From Cyanothece sp. BG0011 (GTDB lineage: Bacteria; Cyanobacteriota; Cyanobacteriia; Cyanobacteriales; Microcystaceae), in the NCBI RefSeq assembly GCF_003013815.1, contig NZ_PRLH01000003.1, forward strand, positions 22,692-86,691: a DNA stretch of 64,000 nucleotides, given 5' to 3'. A program made the position numbers and the translations under genes. Under the pieces are notes generated by a model. The model was not told the DNA's origin, searched no databases, and saw only the letters and a program-made list of their open reading frames with translations. Below are positions 28,108-37,853 of this stretch, one piece after another; within the stretch, counting starts at the first letter, position 1; every line of letters starts with the position of its first letter.

Positions 28108-28995
28108 ATGACTTACACTGTCGCCACTTTCTACAAGTTTATCCCCTTCCCCGACTCTGCCGAAAAACAAGGCAGAATCTTGGAATATTGCCAAAATCAT
28201 CAGATTAAAGGCACGATACTATTATCCCACGAAGGAATTAACGGAACCATCGCCGGAACGGCTGATAATATTGAAGCCGTTTTAAACTATTTACGCCAGG
28301 ATGAACGTTTAGCTGACTTAGAGGTTAAATATTCTACGGCGGATAATTTTCCTTTTGAACGAATAAAAGTACGGTTAAAAAAAGAAATTGTTACCCTAGG
28401 AATGCCAGAGGTTAACCCGAATGAACAAGTGGGAACCTATGTGACTCCTGAACAATGGAATGACTTAATTAAGGACGAAGAAACTATTGTTATTGATACC
28501 AGAAATAACTATGAAGTGGATATCGGAACCTTTGAAGGTGCCATTAATCCTCAGACCCAATCTTTTAGAGAATTTCCTGATTATGTACAGCAAAATTTAG
28601 ATCCGAACAAGCACAAAAAAATAGCTATGTTTTGTACGGGTGGAATACGCTGTGAAAAAGCAACTTCTTTCTTGTTAAAACAAGGATTTTCTGAAGTGTA
28701 TCATCTTAAAGGTGGTATTTTAAAGTATTTAGAAGAAGTGCCTGAAGATCAAAGTTTATGGCAAGGAGAATGTTTTGTTTTTGATGAACGAGTGGCCGTT
28801 AAACATCAGTTAGAAACAGGTAGTTATGAAATGTGTTTAGGGTGTGGTCATCCCATTTCAGAACAAGATAAAACATCTAATAAATATGAGGAAGGTGTTT
28901 CTTGTCCCCATTGTTACGATAGTTTAACCCCTGAAAAGATGGCTAAACAAAGAGAGAAACAAAGACAATTATGGCAAAAGAAAAAAACAACATAA
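28108..28995 (+). CDS. trhO: tRNA uridine(34) hydroxylase TrhO, rhodanese family
   Basis: A 295-residue UPF0176/YceA protein, which makes 5-hydroxyuridine at the wobble position of some tRNAs using O2. N-terminal acylphosphatase-like domain (1-95, with GTILLSHEGINGTIAG) and central rhodanese domain (about 115-215) with active C176 in MFCTGGIRCEK and C182. The C-terminal part holds CLGCG and CPHC, a likely zinc knuckle. TAACTGATCACTGATAACTG-type direct repeats lie just before the start. Confidence 0.93.
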   Translation: MTYTVATFYKFIPFPDSAEKQGRILEYCQNHQIKGTILLSHEGINGTIAGTADNIEAVLNYLRQDERLADLEVKYSTADNFPFERIKVRLKKEIVTLGMPEVNPNEQVGTYVTPEQWNDLIKDEETIVIDTRNNYEVDIGTFEGAINPQTQSFREFPDYVQQNLDPNKHKKIAMFCTGGIRCEKATSFLLKQGFSEVYHLKGGILKYLEEVPEDQSLWQGECFVFDERVAVKHQLETGSYEMCLGCGHPISEQDKTSNKYEEGVSCPHCYDSLTPEKMAKQREKQRQLWQKKKTT

Positions 28996-28997
28996 AG

Positions 28998-30134
28998 ATG
29001 ACTAAACCTCGCGCTGGCTATACGTTACCTGTGTTCGCTTGTGCCTCTGCGATCGCAGCTTTACAGCATTTACAAAATAACCAAAATAATGAGACAGTTT
29101 CCTTCGATTTGATCGAACCATCTGAAACAGTAACGATTCCTATTCAACAAGTGGCTAAAATAAACAAGAATACTGCTTTAGCTATTACTATTAGTGATCC
29201 AGGAGATAATTTAGATTTGACCCGAAATACCCCAATTTGGGCAACGGTAGAACTGAGAGAAAATAGTGATAAAAATGAACAAGAACAAATCATTATCAAA
29301 GGAGGAGAAGGGATAGGTAAACAGATTAAATCTAATAATAAAGATGCGATTTATTCCTACGCCAATAAACTATTAAAGCACAACTTAAAACAATATTTAA
29401 ACCCAACAGAAGCCATAATCATTACTATTATCTTACCCGAAGGCAAAAAGTTAGCAAAACGAACATCTAACGAGGCGTTTGGCGTAATTGAAGGACTATC
29501 TTTATTAGGAACTTCTGGTATTTCTCAGCCCTTGAGTTCTCCTGATCAATTAAATAGTTATCAACAAGAATTAAAAGAAAAAGCAAAACAATTTGATACC
29601 TTAGTCTTTTGCTTAGGAGAAAATGGCTTAGATTTGGCTAGAAAATCAGGTATCAATTCCCAACAATTAATTAAAACTGCTAACTGGTTAGGTCCCTTGT
29701 TAGTAACAGCAGCAACAGAAAAAATAAACGCTATTTTATTATTTGGTTATCATGGAAAACTGATAAAATTAGCAGGGGGAATCTTTCATACTCATCACCA
29801 TTTAGCCGATGGAAGACTAGAAATATTAGTCAGTCATGGGGTAAAAATGGGTTTAGATAATGCAATTTTACAACAACTTTTAGACTGTGAAACCACAGAA
29901 GAAGCTTTACAACTATTGAGAAAAATAGATGCAGAAACAAACAATACTTTTACCGAAAAAATTTATCAATCTATTGTAGAAACTATTGACAAAAGGACAC
30001 AGTTGTATATTAGAAAATATGTGGATTTTGATGTTAATATAGGTTCAATTGTATTTGGACGCGATCGCACTATTATTATGAGTAGTAAAACAGGAAAAAA
30101 TTTACAACAGCAATTAACAACTCAACATGAATAA
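28998..30134 (+). CDS. cbiD: Cobalt-precorrin-5B C1-methyltransferase
   Basis: A 378-residue CbiD enzyme of anaerobic-type cobalamin synthesis, which methylates C1 of the corrin ring. Family features: RAGYTLPVFACASAIAAL at the N-terminus, the Gly-rich GGEGIGKQI, GVIEGLSLLGTSGI, FGYHGKLIKLAGGIFHTHHH near 270-290. The start at 28998 is just after the trhO stop; ATG 28971, inside trhO, would add nine residues and is possible. The last 65 bases or so are duplicated downstream at 30693. Confidence 0.93.
   Translation: MTKPRAGYTLPVFACASAIAALQHLQNNQNNETVSFDLIEPSETVTIPIQQVAKINKNTALAITISDPGDNLDLTRNTPIWATVELRENSDKNEQEQIIIKGGEGIGKQIKSNNKDAIYSYANKLLKHNLKQYLNPTEAIIITIILPEGKKLAKRTSNEAFGVIEGLSLLGTSGISQPLSSPDQLNSYQQELKEKAKQFDTLVFCLGENGLDLARKSGINSQQLIKTANWLGPLLVTAATEKINAILLFGYHGKLIKLAGGIFHTHHHLADGRLEILVSHGVKMGLDNAILQQLLDCETTEEALQLLRKIDAETNNTFTEKIYQSIVETIDKRTQLYIRKYVDFDVNIGSIVFGRDRTIIMSSKTGKNLQQQLTTQHE
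30061..30125 (+). repeat. Direct repeat copy 1 (3' end of cbiD)
   Basis: Starts at GCGATCGC. It matches 30693-30757 with six differences in 65 bases. The two copies bracket the hicB-hicA cassette. Confidence 0.85.
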
Positions 30135-30166
30135 TTTTTTATTTTTTGATGCTTAAAGTCAATAAA

Positions 30167-30412
30167 TTAAAGATTGTCTAAAAATTCTTCCACTGTTACC
30201 CTTCCTTGATTGAGAATATTTTTTAATGTTCCTACTGCGAGGGTTTTTCTTTGCAGAGGAATCACACAACCGACTTCAATTGTTTCCCCATCTTCACTTT
30301 TAAGTTCTTTTTTTAGAATTAAATGACTTCCCTTTTGACGAATTTTTACAAAGCCTAATTTTTCTAAGGTTTTGACAGTTTTTTGACTACTGATTCTAGG
30401 TAATTTAGGCAC
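30167..30412 (-). CDS. hicA: HicA-type mRNA interferase toxin
   Basis: An 81-residue toxin: LPRISSQKTVKTLEKLGF, catalytic histidine in QKGSHLIL, IPLQRKTLAVGTLKNIL and the final helix VTVEEFLDNL. It carries an insertion of acidic residues (KSEDGETIEVG) before the fourth strand, absent from the other HicA in this window. Its start overlaps the end of hicB by eight bases, antitoxin first. Confidence 0.88.
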   Translation of the reverse strand: MPKLPRISSQKTVKTLEKLGFVKIRQKGSHLILKKELKSEDGETIEVGCVIPLQRKTLAVGTLKNILNQGRVTVEEFLDNL

Positions 30413-30611
30413 TTAATACCTCAAATGTTGTCAATAAACGAGGAGATGTTTGAGGTAAAGGAAATTCTTCTAAATATAGTTCTGTTGCTTCTTTTAGGTT
30501 AGCTAACGCTTCTTCTATGGTATCCCCTTGACTTGCTGTTCCTACCTCTGGACATTCAGCCACATATACATCTTCTTCCCAATAAATAATCGCCGTATAC
30601 CTTCTATTCAT
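30405..30611 (-). CDS. hicB: HicB-type antitoxin, short form
   Basis: A 68-residue HicB: YTAIIYWEEDVYVAECPEVG, TASQGDTIEEALANLKEATELYLEE, then FPLPQTSPRLLTTFEV. It consists only of the partial RNase H-like domain; the DNA-binding domain of long HicB is absent, so autoregulation must be weak or work otherwise. Partner of the HicA at 30167-30412. Confidence 0.88.
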   Translation of the reverse strand: MNRRYTAIIYWEEDVYVAECPEVGTASQGDTIEEALANLKEATELYLEEFPLPQTSPRLLTTFEVLSA

Positions 30612-30692
30612 TGCTAATTAATTCAGTTTAAATTGATTGAACACCCTAATTATATCAAAAGATGTTTAACTTATGTAGTAAAGGTATTATCT

Positions 30693-30757
30693 GCGATCGC
30701 CAAATTATTATGAGCAGTAAAACAGGAAAAAATTTACAACATCAATTAACATCTCAA
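30693..30757 (+). repeat. Direct repeat copy 2, displaced cbiD 3' end
   Basis: Reads IIMSSKTGKNLQHQL in the cbiD frame and ends TAA at about 30760. No gene body precedes it, so it is a relic. Confidence 0.85.
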
Positions 30758-30850
30758 AAATAATTAATTATTATTAATTATTTGGTAAAGAAGCTACTTT
30801 CTTGATTATTATACTATCCTATAGTAGTGTGATATTTACTTTACATAATC

Positions 30851-31471
30851 ATGGTCAAAAACCCTTTATTTCCCTTAATTTTCAGTGCGTTAACCCTCAT
30901 GACTATTCCCATGAATGCTCAAACCCCGGCCCCTTCTTTACAAGACTTAGTAGGTGCAAGAGGAAGCAGTGGAGAAAGGGAACTACAAAGTAGAGGATAT
31001 GAATACATCAAAACAGAAAAATCCGAAGGTGATGCTTATTCCTATTGGAGAGAAACCAGTACAGGAAAATGTCTGACAGTTCGCACTTCTGATGGACGTT
31101 ATCAATCTTTAGTGTATGCACCAGATTTTGATTGTCGAGTGGCACAATCAAGTGGTAGAAATATTACCATTAGTTTTCCCAGTGGGAGTCATTGTGGTAC
31201 TTATGCAGGAAGGGTTAATGCAGGGGATACTTTTTTGTTAAATTTAGCTAGAGAGCAACAATTAATCATTGAAAAATCAACCCCTCATGATTATTCTGTG
31301 CAAGCTCCTAATGGCGAATATTTAGAAGTAATTCGACGATTTTCTAATAATCAAAATCAATATTGGACAGGAAATCAATCAGGCAATTTTAAAGTAGAAG
31401 TCGCCAGTGTTCCCCAAGGAAGACCTATAGATATTAAGTTTTGCGCCTATAGTGGAGAAGGAAACCTATAG
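30851..31471 (+). CDS. Secreted protein of unknown function, two small domains
   Basis: A 206-residue protein with a signal peptide, probably cut after NAQ near residue 23. A first module (about 27-95: LQDLVGARGSSGERELQSRG, with a conserved-looking YSYWRETSTGKCLTV) is followed by an all-beta module (100-200: SGSHCGTYAGRVNAGDTFLL, DYSVQAPNGEYLEVI). Four cysteines may form disulfides. I do not recognise a named family. It is a single gene with its own likely promoter (TATACTATCCTATAGT upstream). Confidence 0.6.
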   Translation: MVKNPLFPLIFSALTLMTIPMNAQTPAPSLQDLVGARGSSGERELQSRGYEYIKTEKSEGDAYSYWRETSTGKCLTVRTSDGRYQSLVYAPDFDCRVAQSSGRNITISFPSGSHCGTYAGRVNAGDTFLLNLAREQQLIIEKSTPHDYSVQAPNGEYLEVIRRFSNNQNQYWTGNQSGNFKVEVASVPQGRPIDIKFCAYSGEGNL

Positions 31472-31559
31472 TGAATAAGGCAATTAAAACTTATCTAAAA
31501 ATCCTTAAATGATTGTTCAAGTAGCAGAAGAATAGTGTCTACATTAGTCACTATTCATT

Positions 31560-32693
31560 TTATGAATTAGGATTACACAGTGCTAAAACGTAGTCTCCCT
31601 GATTCACAGAATAATTAGTTGAAATATCAAAAATAAAGCCATCGGTTTCTGCATAAATATTAATCACCTCTGGTAAATTTCCTTGTTTATTAAAGCTGAG
31701 AATTTCATAAACTTTATCCCCGGCCTTAACAGGAGTTTTTAAAGGTAATCGATTTTGAATCATTCCCCCAGTTGGGGCATAATAATTTTTGATATTTTGA
31801 CGAGAAACTAATGTAATTTTGTGAGTGAATAAAGCATAATTTTCTAGTTTTAAGAGACCTTTTTTTACTAAATAATTAATAATTCCCTTGACTCCCAAAG
31901 TAACCGATTGAGGATTCATTTTCATGCCGGAACCTAATTCTAACGTCCAAGATTCTCGATCAATATTTAGGGTTCTTCCTAACTCTTCAAACTTCTTTTC
32001 TAATGCTAACCAAGGTTTCATAAATGCTTCGTCGAAAGCATCTCCATCATAAGTATCCATTAAAATGCCATAATCAATTTTAAAATAGTTGGCACTGTCT
32101 TCTTGTTGTCCAGGAAAACAAAAAAGATAATCAATACATTGGTTACTAGAACTATGAATATCAATCACATAGTTAGCATCCATCGACAAAGATTGTAATT
32201 GATAACGATACTGTTCAAATAAAGGCGCACCACTGGGACTATTAATTCTATCGAGTTGTTTACTAAATGCCTGTTTTTGTTGCCGCAAAAAATTTTCTTG
32301 AATTGTTAAAGAATCAAACTTTATATTCTCTTGCACAAATCCATCTAAATTAGGACAAAATTTTTCATAGTCCCAAAAAATTCGATTCCAATCTTTGCCA
32401 TCATAACTATTAAACCTTCCCGAAGAAAAGAAATGGTTTCGTTGATTAGTGCCTAAAGGATTACAAACTGGCAGTAACCAAATTTCACCCTCCAACTGAC
32501 TTTTATTGAGAGTAGATAAATAATTGATTAATTGTGAAATGACGGCGTTACCAACAATTTCTGAGCCGTGGAGATTCGATTGAATATAGACTTTTTTACC
32601 CTTTCTTTTACCGACAAACTTATACAGTTGCAGAAAAAACTCATCACCGGAAGCCAGTTTAAATAAATTTAACGTTTCAATGGTTGGTTTCAT
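31560..32693 (-). CDS. Succinylglutamate desuccinylase/aspartoacylase family zinc hydrolase
   Basis: A 377-residue M14-type metallohydrolase that removes acyl groups from amino acids. Zinc ligands are H42 and E45 in HGSEIVGN and H180 in YVIDIHSSS; the catalytic glutamate is likely the one in SWTLELGSG. The C-terminal part is the beta-barrel domain of this family (APTGGMIQNRLPL, ADTD). The substrate is not deducible. It stands alone, divergent from the FKBP gene. Confidence 0.85.
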   Translation of the reverse strand: MKPTIETLNLFKLASGDEFFLQLYKFVGKRKGKKVYIQSNLHGSEIVGNAVISQLINYLSTLNKSQLEGEIWLLPVCNPLGTNQRNHFFSSGRFNSYDGKDWNRIFWDYEKFCPNLDGFVQENIKFDSLTIQENFLRQQKQAFSKQLDRINSPSGAPLFEQYRYQLQSLSMDANYVIDIHSSSNQCIDYLFCFPGQQEDSANYFKIDYGILMDTYDGDAFDEAFMKPWLALEKKFEELGRTLNIDRESWTLELGSGMKMNPQSVTLGVKGIINYLVKKGLLKLENYALFTHKITLVSRQNIKNYYAPTGGMIQNRLPLKTPVKAGDKVYEILSFNKQGNLPEVINIYAETDGFIFDISTNYSVNQGDYVLALCNPNS

Positions 32694-32829
32694 AGAAAAC
32701 AGAAATCATGAAGGTTTAATCATTAATAAATTTTTAAGAATAGCACAAAAAGTTGACAAAACTACGAAAAAAAAACTACCGTGAAAAAGTCCCTTCATTA
32801 AACACATAAAATTTAGCAGGTAATGTGAT

Positions 32830-33258
32830 ATGGTACAAGCTAAACTTGGAGATACAGTCAAAGTCAACTATACAGGTAAATTGCAAGACGGGACAGTGTT
32901 TGATTCTTCGGTGAATCGTGACCCCTTACAATTTGCCCTCGGACAAGGTCAAGTCATCGCAGGATTTGAAGAAGCGGTGGTAGGAATGAGTCCTGGAGAT
33001 AACAAAAGTGTGACCATTCCCTCAGAACAAGCTTATGGACCCTATCAAGATGAATTAGTGATTGTGGTCGATGAACAACAAATGCCTTCTGATTTATCCG
33101 TAGAAGTGGGACAACAACTGCAAATGCGTCATTCTAGCGGTCAAGCTGTTCCTGTGATGGTAACTAATGTTGCTGATAGTAAAGTCACTTTAGACGCTAA
33201 TCATCCCCTAGCAGGAAAAGATTTAACCTTTGATATTGAATTGGTCAATATTCAATAA
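32830..33258 (+). CDS. FKBP-type peptidyl-prolyl isomerase, SlyD-like
   Basis: A 142-residue cytoplasmic prolyl isomerase. The FKBP core is split by an insert-in-flap domain as in SlyD: VKVNYTGKLQDGTVFDSS, PLQFALGQGQVIAGFEEAVVGM, flap domain around 65-120, then NHPLAGKDLTFDIELV. There is no histidine-rich metal tail as in E. coli SlyD. No signal peptide. Confidence 0.92.
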   Translation: MVQAKLGDTVKVNYTGKLQDGTVFDSSVNRDPLQFALGQGQVIAGFEEAVVGMSPGDNKSVTIPSEQAYGPYQDELVIVVDEQQMPSDLSVEVGQQLQMRHSSGQAVPVMVTNVADSKVTLDANHPLAGKDLTFDIELVNIQ

Positions 33259-33575
33259 TATTAAAATATAGGTAATGGTTGAGAGAAGATGGGAAAATTC
33301 GTTAATTCTCAATTCTCCAACCTCAATGGGTCTCATCCTGAATTGAATGGGTTTTTTGCACCCATGCAATATAATCCGTTGCAGGTATATAGAAACTAAT
33401 AGAAACTAGAGGCAGATTAGGCAAAATCATGAATTAAATAGAACATAATTCAGAAAATAAGTTGATAAGTTCACCTAAAATCAACTATGATAGATAAAGC
33501 CTGAATCCATAGCATGAATGTATCTATGGGGTTTTTAATTTTTTAATACAAGGAAAAAATAGGCTCAGAAGCAAT
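33259..33575. other. Intergenic 317 bases with two small hairpins
   Basis: ATGGGTTTTTTGCACCCAT near 33346 can form a 6-base stem with a T-rich loop, and CCATAG / CTATGG near 33509-33534 a second. Neither is a clear terminator. No gene is visible. Confidence 0.4.
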
Positions 33576-34751
33576 ATGATTCAATTGGCCACCAGGGTAA
33601 CACAAGTCACTCCCTCTCTCACCCTAGCCATTACTGCTAAAGCGAAAGAGATGAAAGCGCAAGGGATTGATGTTTGTAGCTTTAGTTCAGGAGAGCCAGA
33701 TTTTGATACCCCTCAACATATCAAAGCAGCCGCCTCATCAGCGTTAGCGCAAGGGAAAACCAAATACGGGCCAGTGGCCGGAGAAAATCCACTCATTGAA
33801 GCGATCGCCCACAAGTTAAACCAAGATAATCAGTTAAACTACAGTGGGGAGAATATCATCGTCACCAATGGGGGTAAACATTCCCTATTTAACTTAATGT
33901 TGGCCTTGATTGAAACAGGAGATGAGGTGATTATTCCGGCTCCCTATTGGCTGAGTTATCCGGAAATGGTCAAATTAGCCCAAGGAACACCGGTTATTGT
34001 CAACACCACCGCAGAAACCGATTACAAAATCACCCCAGAACAACTGCGTCAAGCTATCACTTCAAACACCAAACTATTTGTGCTTAATTCTCCTTCTAAT
34101 CCCACAGGGATGGTGTATAACCGTGAGGAACTCGAAGCGTTAGCCCAAGTAATTATTGACCATAATTTATGGGTGGTTTCTGATGAAATTTACGAAAAAA
34201 TTCTCTATGACGGCACAGAACATATTAGTATTGGTTCCCTAGGAGAAGATATATTTAACCGCACCATTATTAGTAATGGATTTGCCAAAAGTTACTCCAT
34301 GACTGGATGGCGAATTGGTTATTTAGCCGGTCCAAAAGACTTAATTAAAGCAACCAGTACCATCCAAAGTCATAGCACCTCTAACGTTTGTACCTTTGCC
34401 CAATACGGAGCCGTTGCTGCCCTCGAAAGCCCAGACTCTCCCCAATGTCTTCAAAAAATGTTAGATGCGTTTACCCAACGTCGTCAGGTCATTTTAGAAA
34501 GAATTCAAGCTATTCCTCAACTGAGTTGTCCCACCCCCATGGGGGCCTTTTATGTCTTTATTGATATTAGTCAAACCGGACTCAACTCCTTAGAATTTTG
34601 TGACGGTTTATTAAACAAACAACAAGTGGCTGCTATTCCCGGAAAAGCATTCGGGGCCGATAATTGTATTCGTTTGTCCTATGCGACGGATTTAGCTTCG
34701 ATTGAAAAAGGAATGGATAGAATCGAAAAATTTGTTAACTCCCTTCGGTAG
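33576..34751 (+). CDS. aspC: Class I aminotransferase, aspartate aminotransferase type Ib
   Basis: A 391-residue PLP enzyme that transfers the amino group of aspartate (possibly also prephenate). Fold I features: [37 protein letters not shown], and the PLP lysine in [16 protein letters not shown]. The C-terminus has the substrate carboxylate arginine in NCIRLSYA. Length is typical. Confidence 0.9.
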   Translation: MIQLATRVTQVTPSLTLAITAKAKEMKAQGIDVCSFSSGEPDFDTPQHIKAAASSALAQGKTKYGPVAGENPLIEAIAHKLNQDNQLNYSGENIIVTNGGKHSLFNLMLALIETGDEVIIPAPYWLSYPEMVKLAQGTPVIVNTTAETDYKITPEQLRQAITSNTKLFVLNSPSNPTGMVYNREELEALAQVIIDHNLWVVSDEIYEKILYDGTEHISIGSLGEDIFNRTIISNGFAKSYSMTGWRIGYLAGPKDLIKATSTIQSHSTSNVCTFAQYGAVAALESPDSPQCLQKMLDAFTQRRQVILERIQAIPQLSCPTPMGAFYVFIDISQTGLNSLEFCDGLLNKQQVAAIPGKAFGADNCIRLSYATDLASIEKGMDRIEKFVNSLR

Positions 34752-34910
34752 AGAAAGTCAATGTTATATTTCTTTTAACATCCCACCCCAGGAGATGAGT
34801 GGGTTTAATGGGTTTAAAACCATACCGTCCCTTGCGGTGTATTCAATTGCTTGGGCTTTTAATCCCCATTCAATTGCCTCCCCTACACCCTACACCCTGT
34901 TCAATACATT

Positions 34911-35387
34911 ATGAAATACAACAAAATATTAGTGGCCTTGGACAACTCCCCTTTAGGTAAAAAAGTGTTTGAAGAAGCTTTATCTATGGCCAAATACCAT
35001 CAAGCCACCTTAAAATTATTTCATTGTTTGCCCCTGGAAACCCCCTCAACCGCCCCTTATACCAGCCTTTACGAAGGAGAATTTAACGATTTTTCCTACT
35101 TAATGCGAGAACGGTTAGAAACCCAAGCCAATGAAACTGAAACATGGTTAAGAAACTACGGAGAAATGGCCAAACGACAGGGGATTACCGCAGAATGGGA
35201 CTGGAAAATAGGCGAACCCGGCCGCTGGATAAGAGATATGGCTAAAGATTGGCAAGCAGATTTAATTGTAGTGGGAAGACGGGGACTAACCGGAGTCTCA
35301 GAAATGTTACTCGGCAGTGTAAGTAACTATATTGTCCATCATGCCCCCAGTTCGGTGTTAGTGGTTCAAGAAACAAAAGTTAACTAA
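34911..35387 (+). CDS. Universal stress protein UspA family
   Basis: A 158-residue single-domain Usp with the ATP-binding pattern GRRGLTGVSEMLLGSVSNYIV (Gly-2-Gly-9-Gly-Ser), and LVALDNSPLGKKV at the start, so it is the ATP-binding class. It carries a helical insert in the middle (FNDFSYLMRERLETQANETETW). The upstream spacer contains CCCTACA repeats. Confidence 0.88.
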   Translation: MKYNKILVALDNSPLGKKVFEEALSMAKYHQATLKLFHCLPLETPSTAPYTSLYEGEFNDFSYLMRERLETQANETETWLRNYGEMAKRQGITAEWDWKIGEPGRWIRDMAKDWQADLIVVGRRGLTGVSEMLLGSVSNYIVHHAPSSVLVVQETKVN

Positions 35388-35431
35388 ACCCAGTCTGAAA
35401 AGGTGGCGATTGTTAACCTCCTAACCCATCA

Positions 35432-36829
35432 ATGCAAGTCACTAAACTTCCCTTATTTTTCCTCTTTTTTGCCAGTTCTTTGATGGTTCCTCTTCCCTCC
35501 TCCTCTAACCTTTGTGTCGGGGGTGTCATGGCGGCAGAGGTGAGAACCTTTGGTGAAAATGGTTCTAACGCCAGTAGTGGGGCTTCTGGAGAAGATGGAG
35601 GAAATAGCGATAATTTGACGATTTTTGCCGATGGTTCTCCCTTAACCCTTAATTTAGTCGGAGAAGATGGCCAACCAGGAGAAGAAGGGAAACCCGGAGA
35701 AGACGCTGAATGTGAAAATCAACCCACTGGGGTCAAATATAACCTACAGGCCCCAAGTGGGGGGAATGGGGGGAATGGGGGGAATGGCGGTGACGGGGGT
35801 AATGGCGGCTCTTTAACCCTCTATGCAACGGACTTATCTCAACTCCAACAAATCTTTGTCAACGCTTCAGGGGGGAAAGGAGGACAACCGGGACAAGGGG
35901 GCCAAGGGGGTCAAGGATGTCGCTGTAGCGAACCCTATTGGACCATAGAAACCTGTAGTGGTAATCCTGGAGATTCTAATTATCGTTGTACTACCTTAGA
36001 ATTTCGCTGTCAAGACGGGAAAAACGGGGCCAATGGAGTCGGTGGGGCCTTTGGTCGAGATGGTTTACCCGGTCAACTGACGTTAATTAATTTAGATAAA
36101 CCCCTAGAAGCCGATAAACCGGCTGCCACCGTAACCATGGCCGCCTTGAGAGATAAAGGGTATTTACTCTCTAAAAATATTTGGGAAACTCGCAATGGTG
36201 CATCGGCCTTATTTGCTCCCGGTTCGGTGATTGATGATCAATATTTAGCCTTGGTTCAACGGTTAGAACGGTCCTTTTTATTGATTTGGAATGCTCCCCA
36301 ATCATTTAATCGATTTGCTCAAGAAAAAGTGACGTTAAAATATCAAGATGATCAGGGAATTGTGGTGGAGGTTCCTGATAATATTTGGATAGAAGGAACA
36401 ACGCAACAACGGAATAATATTACTCAATTTATTGTTTATAATGCCATTTATAAACAAGATGCCACTCGTTTAGAAAGTCAAGGATTATCGGGAAGAGAAA
36501 GGGATTTACAATTAACTTTAATTGATGAGGCGGATCAATCTAATTTAATTGCTACGAAGTTTGATATTACTTATAGTATTACTCGTTCTGATCCTCGCTT
36601 TCGTCCGGTGTCTGATTACACAACAAAATATGAGGGAGAAATTCCAGAAGATTTAGTTATTTTAGATGGGGATACTTTTACCCTTGATATTGGTAAGTTA
36701 CCCATTGAATCTCGATTTTTGCGATCGGGTTTAGGGGTGGAAATAAAAATAGTGGCAACCCGAACTTTTGCAGGTTACACCGATGAACAAACCATTACCG
36801 TAACCGACGTTTTAGGACCCTTTCGGTAA
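35432..36829 (+). CDS. Secreted collagen-like glycine-rich protein
   Basis: A 465-residue exported protein with a signal peptide (cut likely after MAA, near 35). Residues 40-215 carry Gly-X-Y-like blocks: GEDGQPGEEGKPGED, a GNGGNGGNGGDGGNGG run and GGKGGQPGQGGQGGQG, separated by LTLYATDLSQLQ-like beta segments. A cysteine cluster (CRCSEPYWTIETC, CTTLEFRC) sits within. Residues 230-465 form a non-repetitive C-terminal domain ending in beta strands. It is likely an extracellular or outer-envelope structural protein. It precedes the cohesin and dockerin genes on the same strand. Confidence 0.75.
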   Translation: MQVTKLPLFFLFFASSLMVPLPSSSNLCVGGVMAAEVRTFGENGSNASSGASGEDGGNSDNLTIFADGSPLTLNLVGEDGQPGEEGKPGEDAECENQPTGVKYNLQAPSGGNGGNGGNGGDGGNGGSLTLYATDLSQLQQIFVNASGGKGGQPGQGGQGGQGCRCSEPYWTIETCSGNPGDSNYRCTTLEFRCQDGKNGANGVGGAFGRDGLPGQLTLINLDKPLEADKPAATVTMAALRDKGYLLSKNIWETRNGASALFAPGSVIDDQYLALVQRLERSFLLIWNAPQSFNRFAQEKVTLKYQDDQGIVVEVPDNIWIEGTTQQRNNITQFIVYNAIYKQDATRLESQGLSGRERDLQLTLIDEADQSNLIATKFDITYSITRSDPRFRPVSDYTTKYEGEIPEDLVILDGDTFTLDIGKLPIESRFLRSGLGVEIKIVATRTFAGYTDEQTITVTDVLGPFR

Positions 36830-37053
36830 ACAGTTATCAATTATCAGTGAACAGTGTATCCGAAATGATTAAGAAATATGTTGATGTATCAACTTTATTG
36901 AACGAGGTTTGAAATAAAATAACTTATTCTACAGTTTATCAAAAAAAGGTTTTTGAGCAAAAAAATGGGTTTATAAGAAAGATAGTTACTGAAATTTAGG
37001 CAAATTTCCCTGAATTTTAGCAATGGTTTTCTTAATTATTCTTTTTGCTTCTA

Positions 37054-37668
37054 ATGAGACATATTGCTGTAAGTTGTGGTGTTATTCTAGGGACATTACC
37101 CCTATTCATGTTGTTTGAACCAGCAAACGCTGTTACCTTGGACTTACTTCCACAAACCCAAAGCGTCACGGTGGGACAATCTGTTATTCTTGATGTGCAA
37201 ATTTCAGAATTAGGTAATAATATTAGTCCATCTGTGGGAGGATTTAATTTACAATTGAATTATGATCCTGCGGTATTAACTTTCGATGATATAACTTTTA
37301 GTGGATTAATTGATCTTTCAGGTTTAGACACTCAAACTGTTGATTCATCAACGCCGGGAACCCTTTTTTTTGTGGATCTTTCTTTAGATTTACCTGAAGA
37401 ATTAAACACAGCACAACCCGATACTTTTAGTTTAGCAAATATTGAGTTTATTGGGAGTGGAATTGGCACGAATAGTCCACTAACATTAACGATTATTGAG
37501 GTTTCGGATGAAAATTTTATTAATTTTGATCCAGTTACACAAAATGATGCTACAGTGACAGTTAGCTCAGGGACAACTCAAGTTCCAGAATCCGGTTTAG
37601 GACTAACCGGTTGGGGAGTATTATTAGGATTGTTTTGGAAGATTACTCAAAAAAAACAATCCCTTTGA
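37054..37668 (+). CDS. Cohesin-domain protein with PEP-CTERM-like sorting tail
   Basis: A 204-residue exported protein. Signal peptide 1-26 ends ANA. Residues 27-170 have the cohesin pattern: VTLDLLPQTQSVTVGQSVIL, VGGFNLQLNYDPAVLTFDDI, LANIEFIGSG and a closing strand. The C-terminus is VPESGLGLTGWGVLLGLFWK followed by basic residues, a PEP-CTERM-like signal for an exosortase. The ATG at 37054 is preferred to TTG 37045. The next gene encodes a dockerin, the natural partner of a cohesin. Confidence 0.8.
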   Translation: MRHIAVSCGVILGTLPLFMLFEPANAVTLDLLPQTQSVTVGQSVILDVQISELGNNISPSVGGFNLQLNYDPAVLTFDDITFSGLIDLSGLDTQTVDSSTPGTLFFVDLSLDLPEELNTAQPDTFSLANIEFIGSGIGTNSPLTLTIIEVSDENFINFDPVTQNDATVTVSSGTTQVPESGLGLTGWGVLLGLFWKITQKKQSL

Positions 37669-37853
37669 ATTAAGTTTTTGTCATAGTAACTAACCAATTT
37701 TATTTCTAGAATTAGGTAAGTCTTTGCTGTTCATTAAAGACATTTCTAGAATAAGGTTTATTTTCTGTTGTTTCCTACTTTTTCAAGTTTATTGTTTGAT
37801 CTTAGAAATCTATTCATAGATTTCTAAATTAATTATTGTTGGAGTCATCAATC

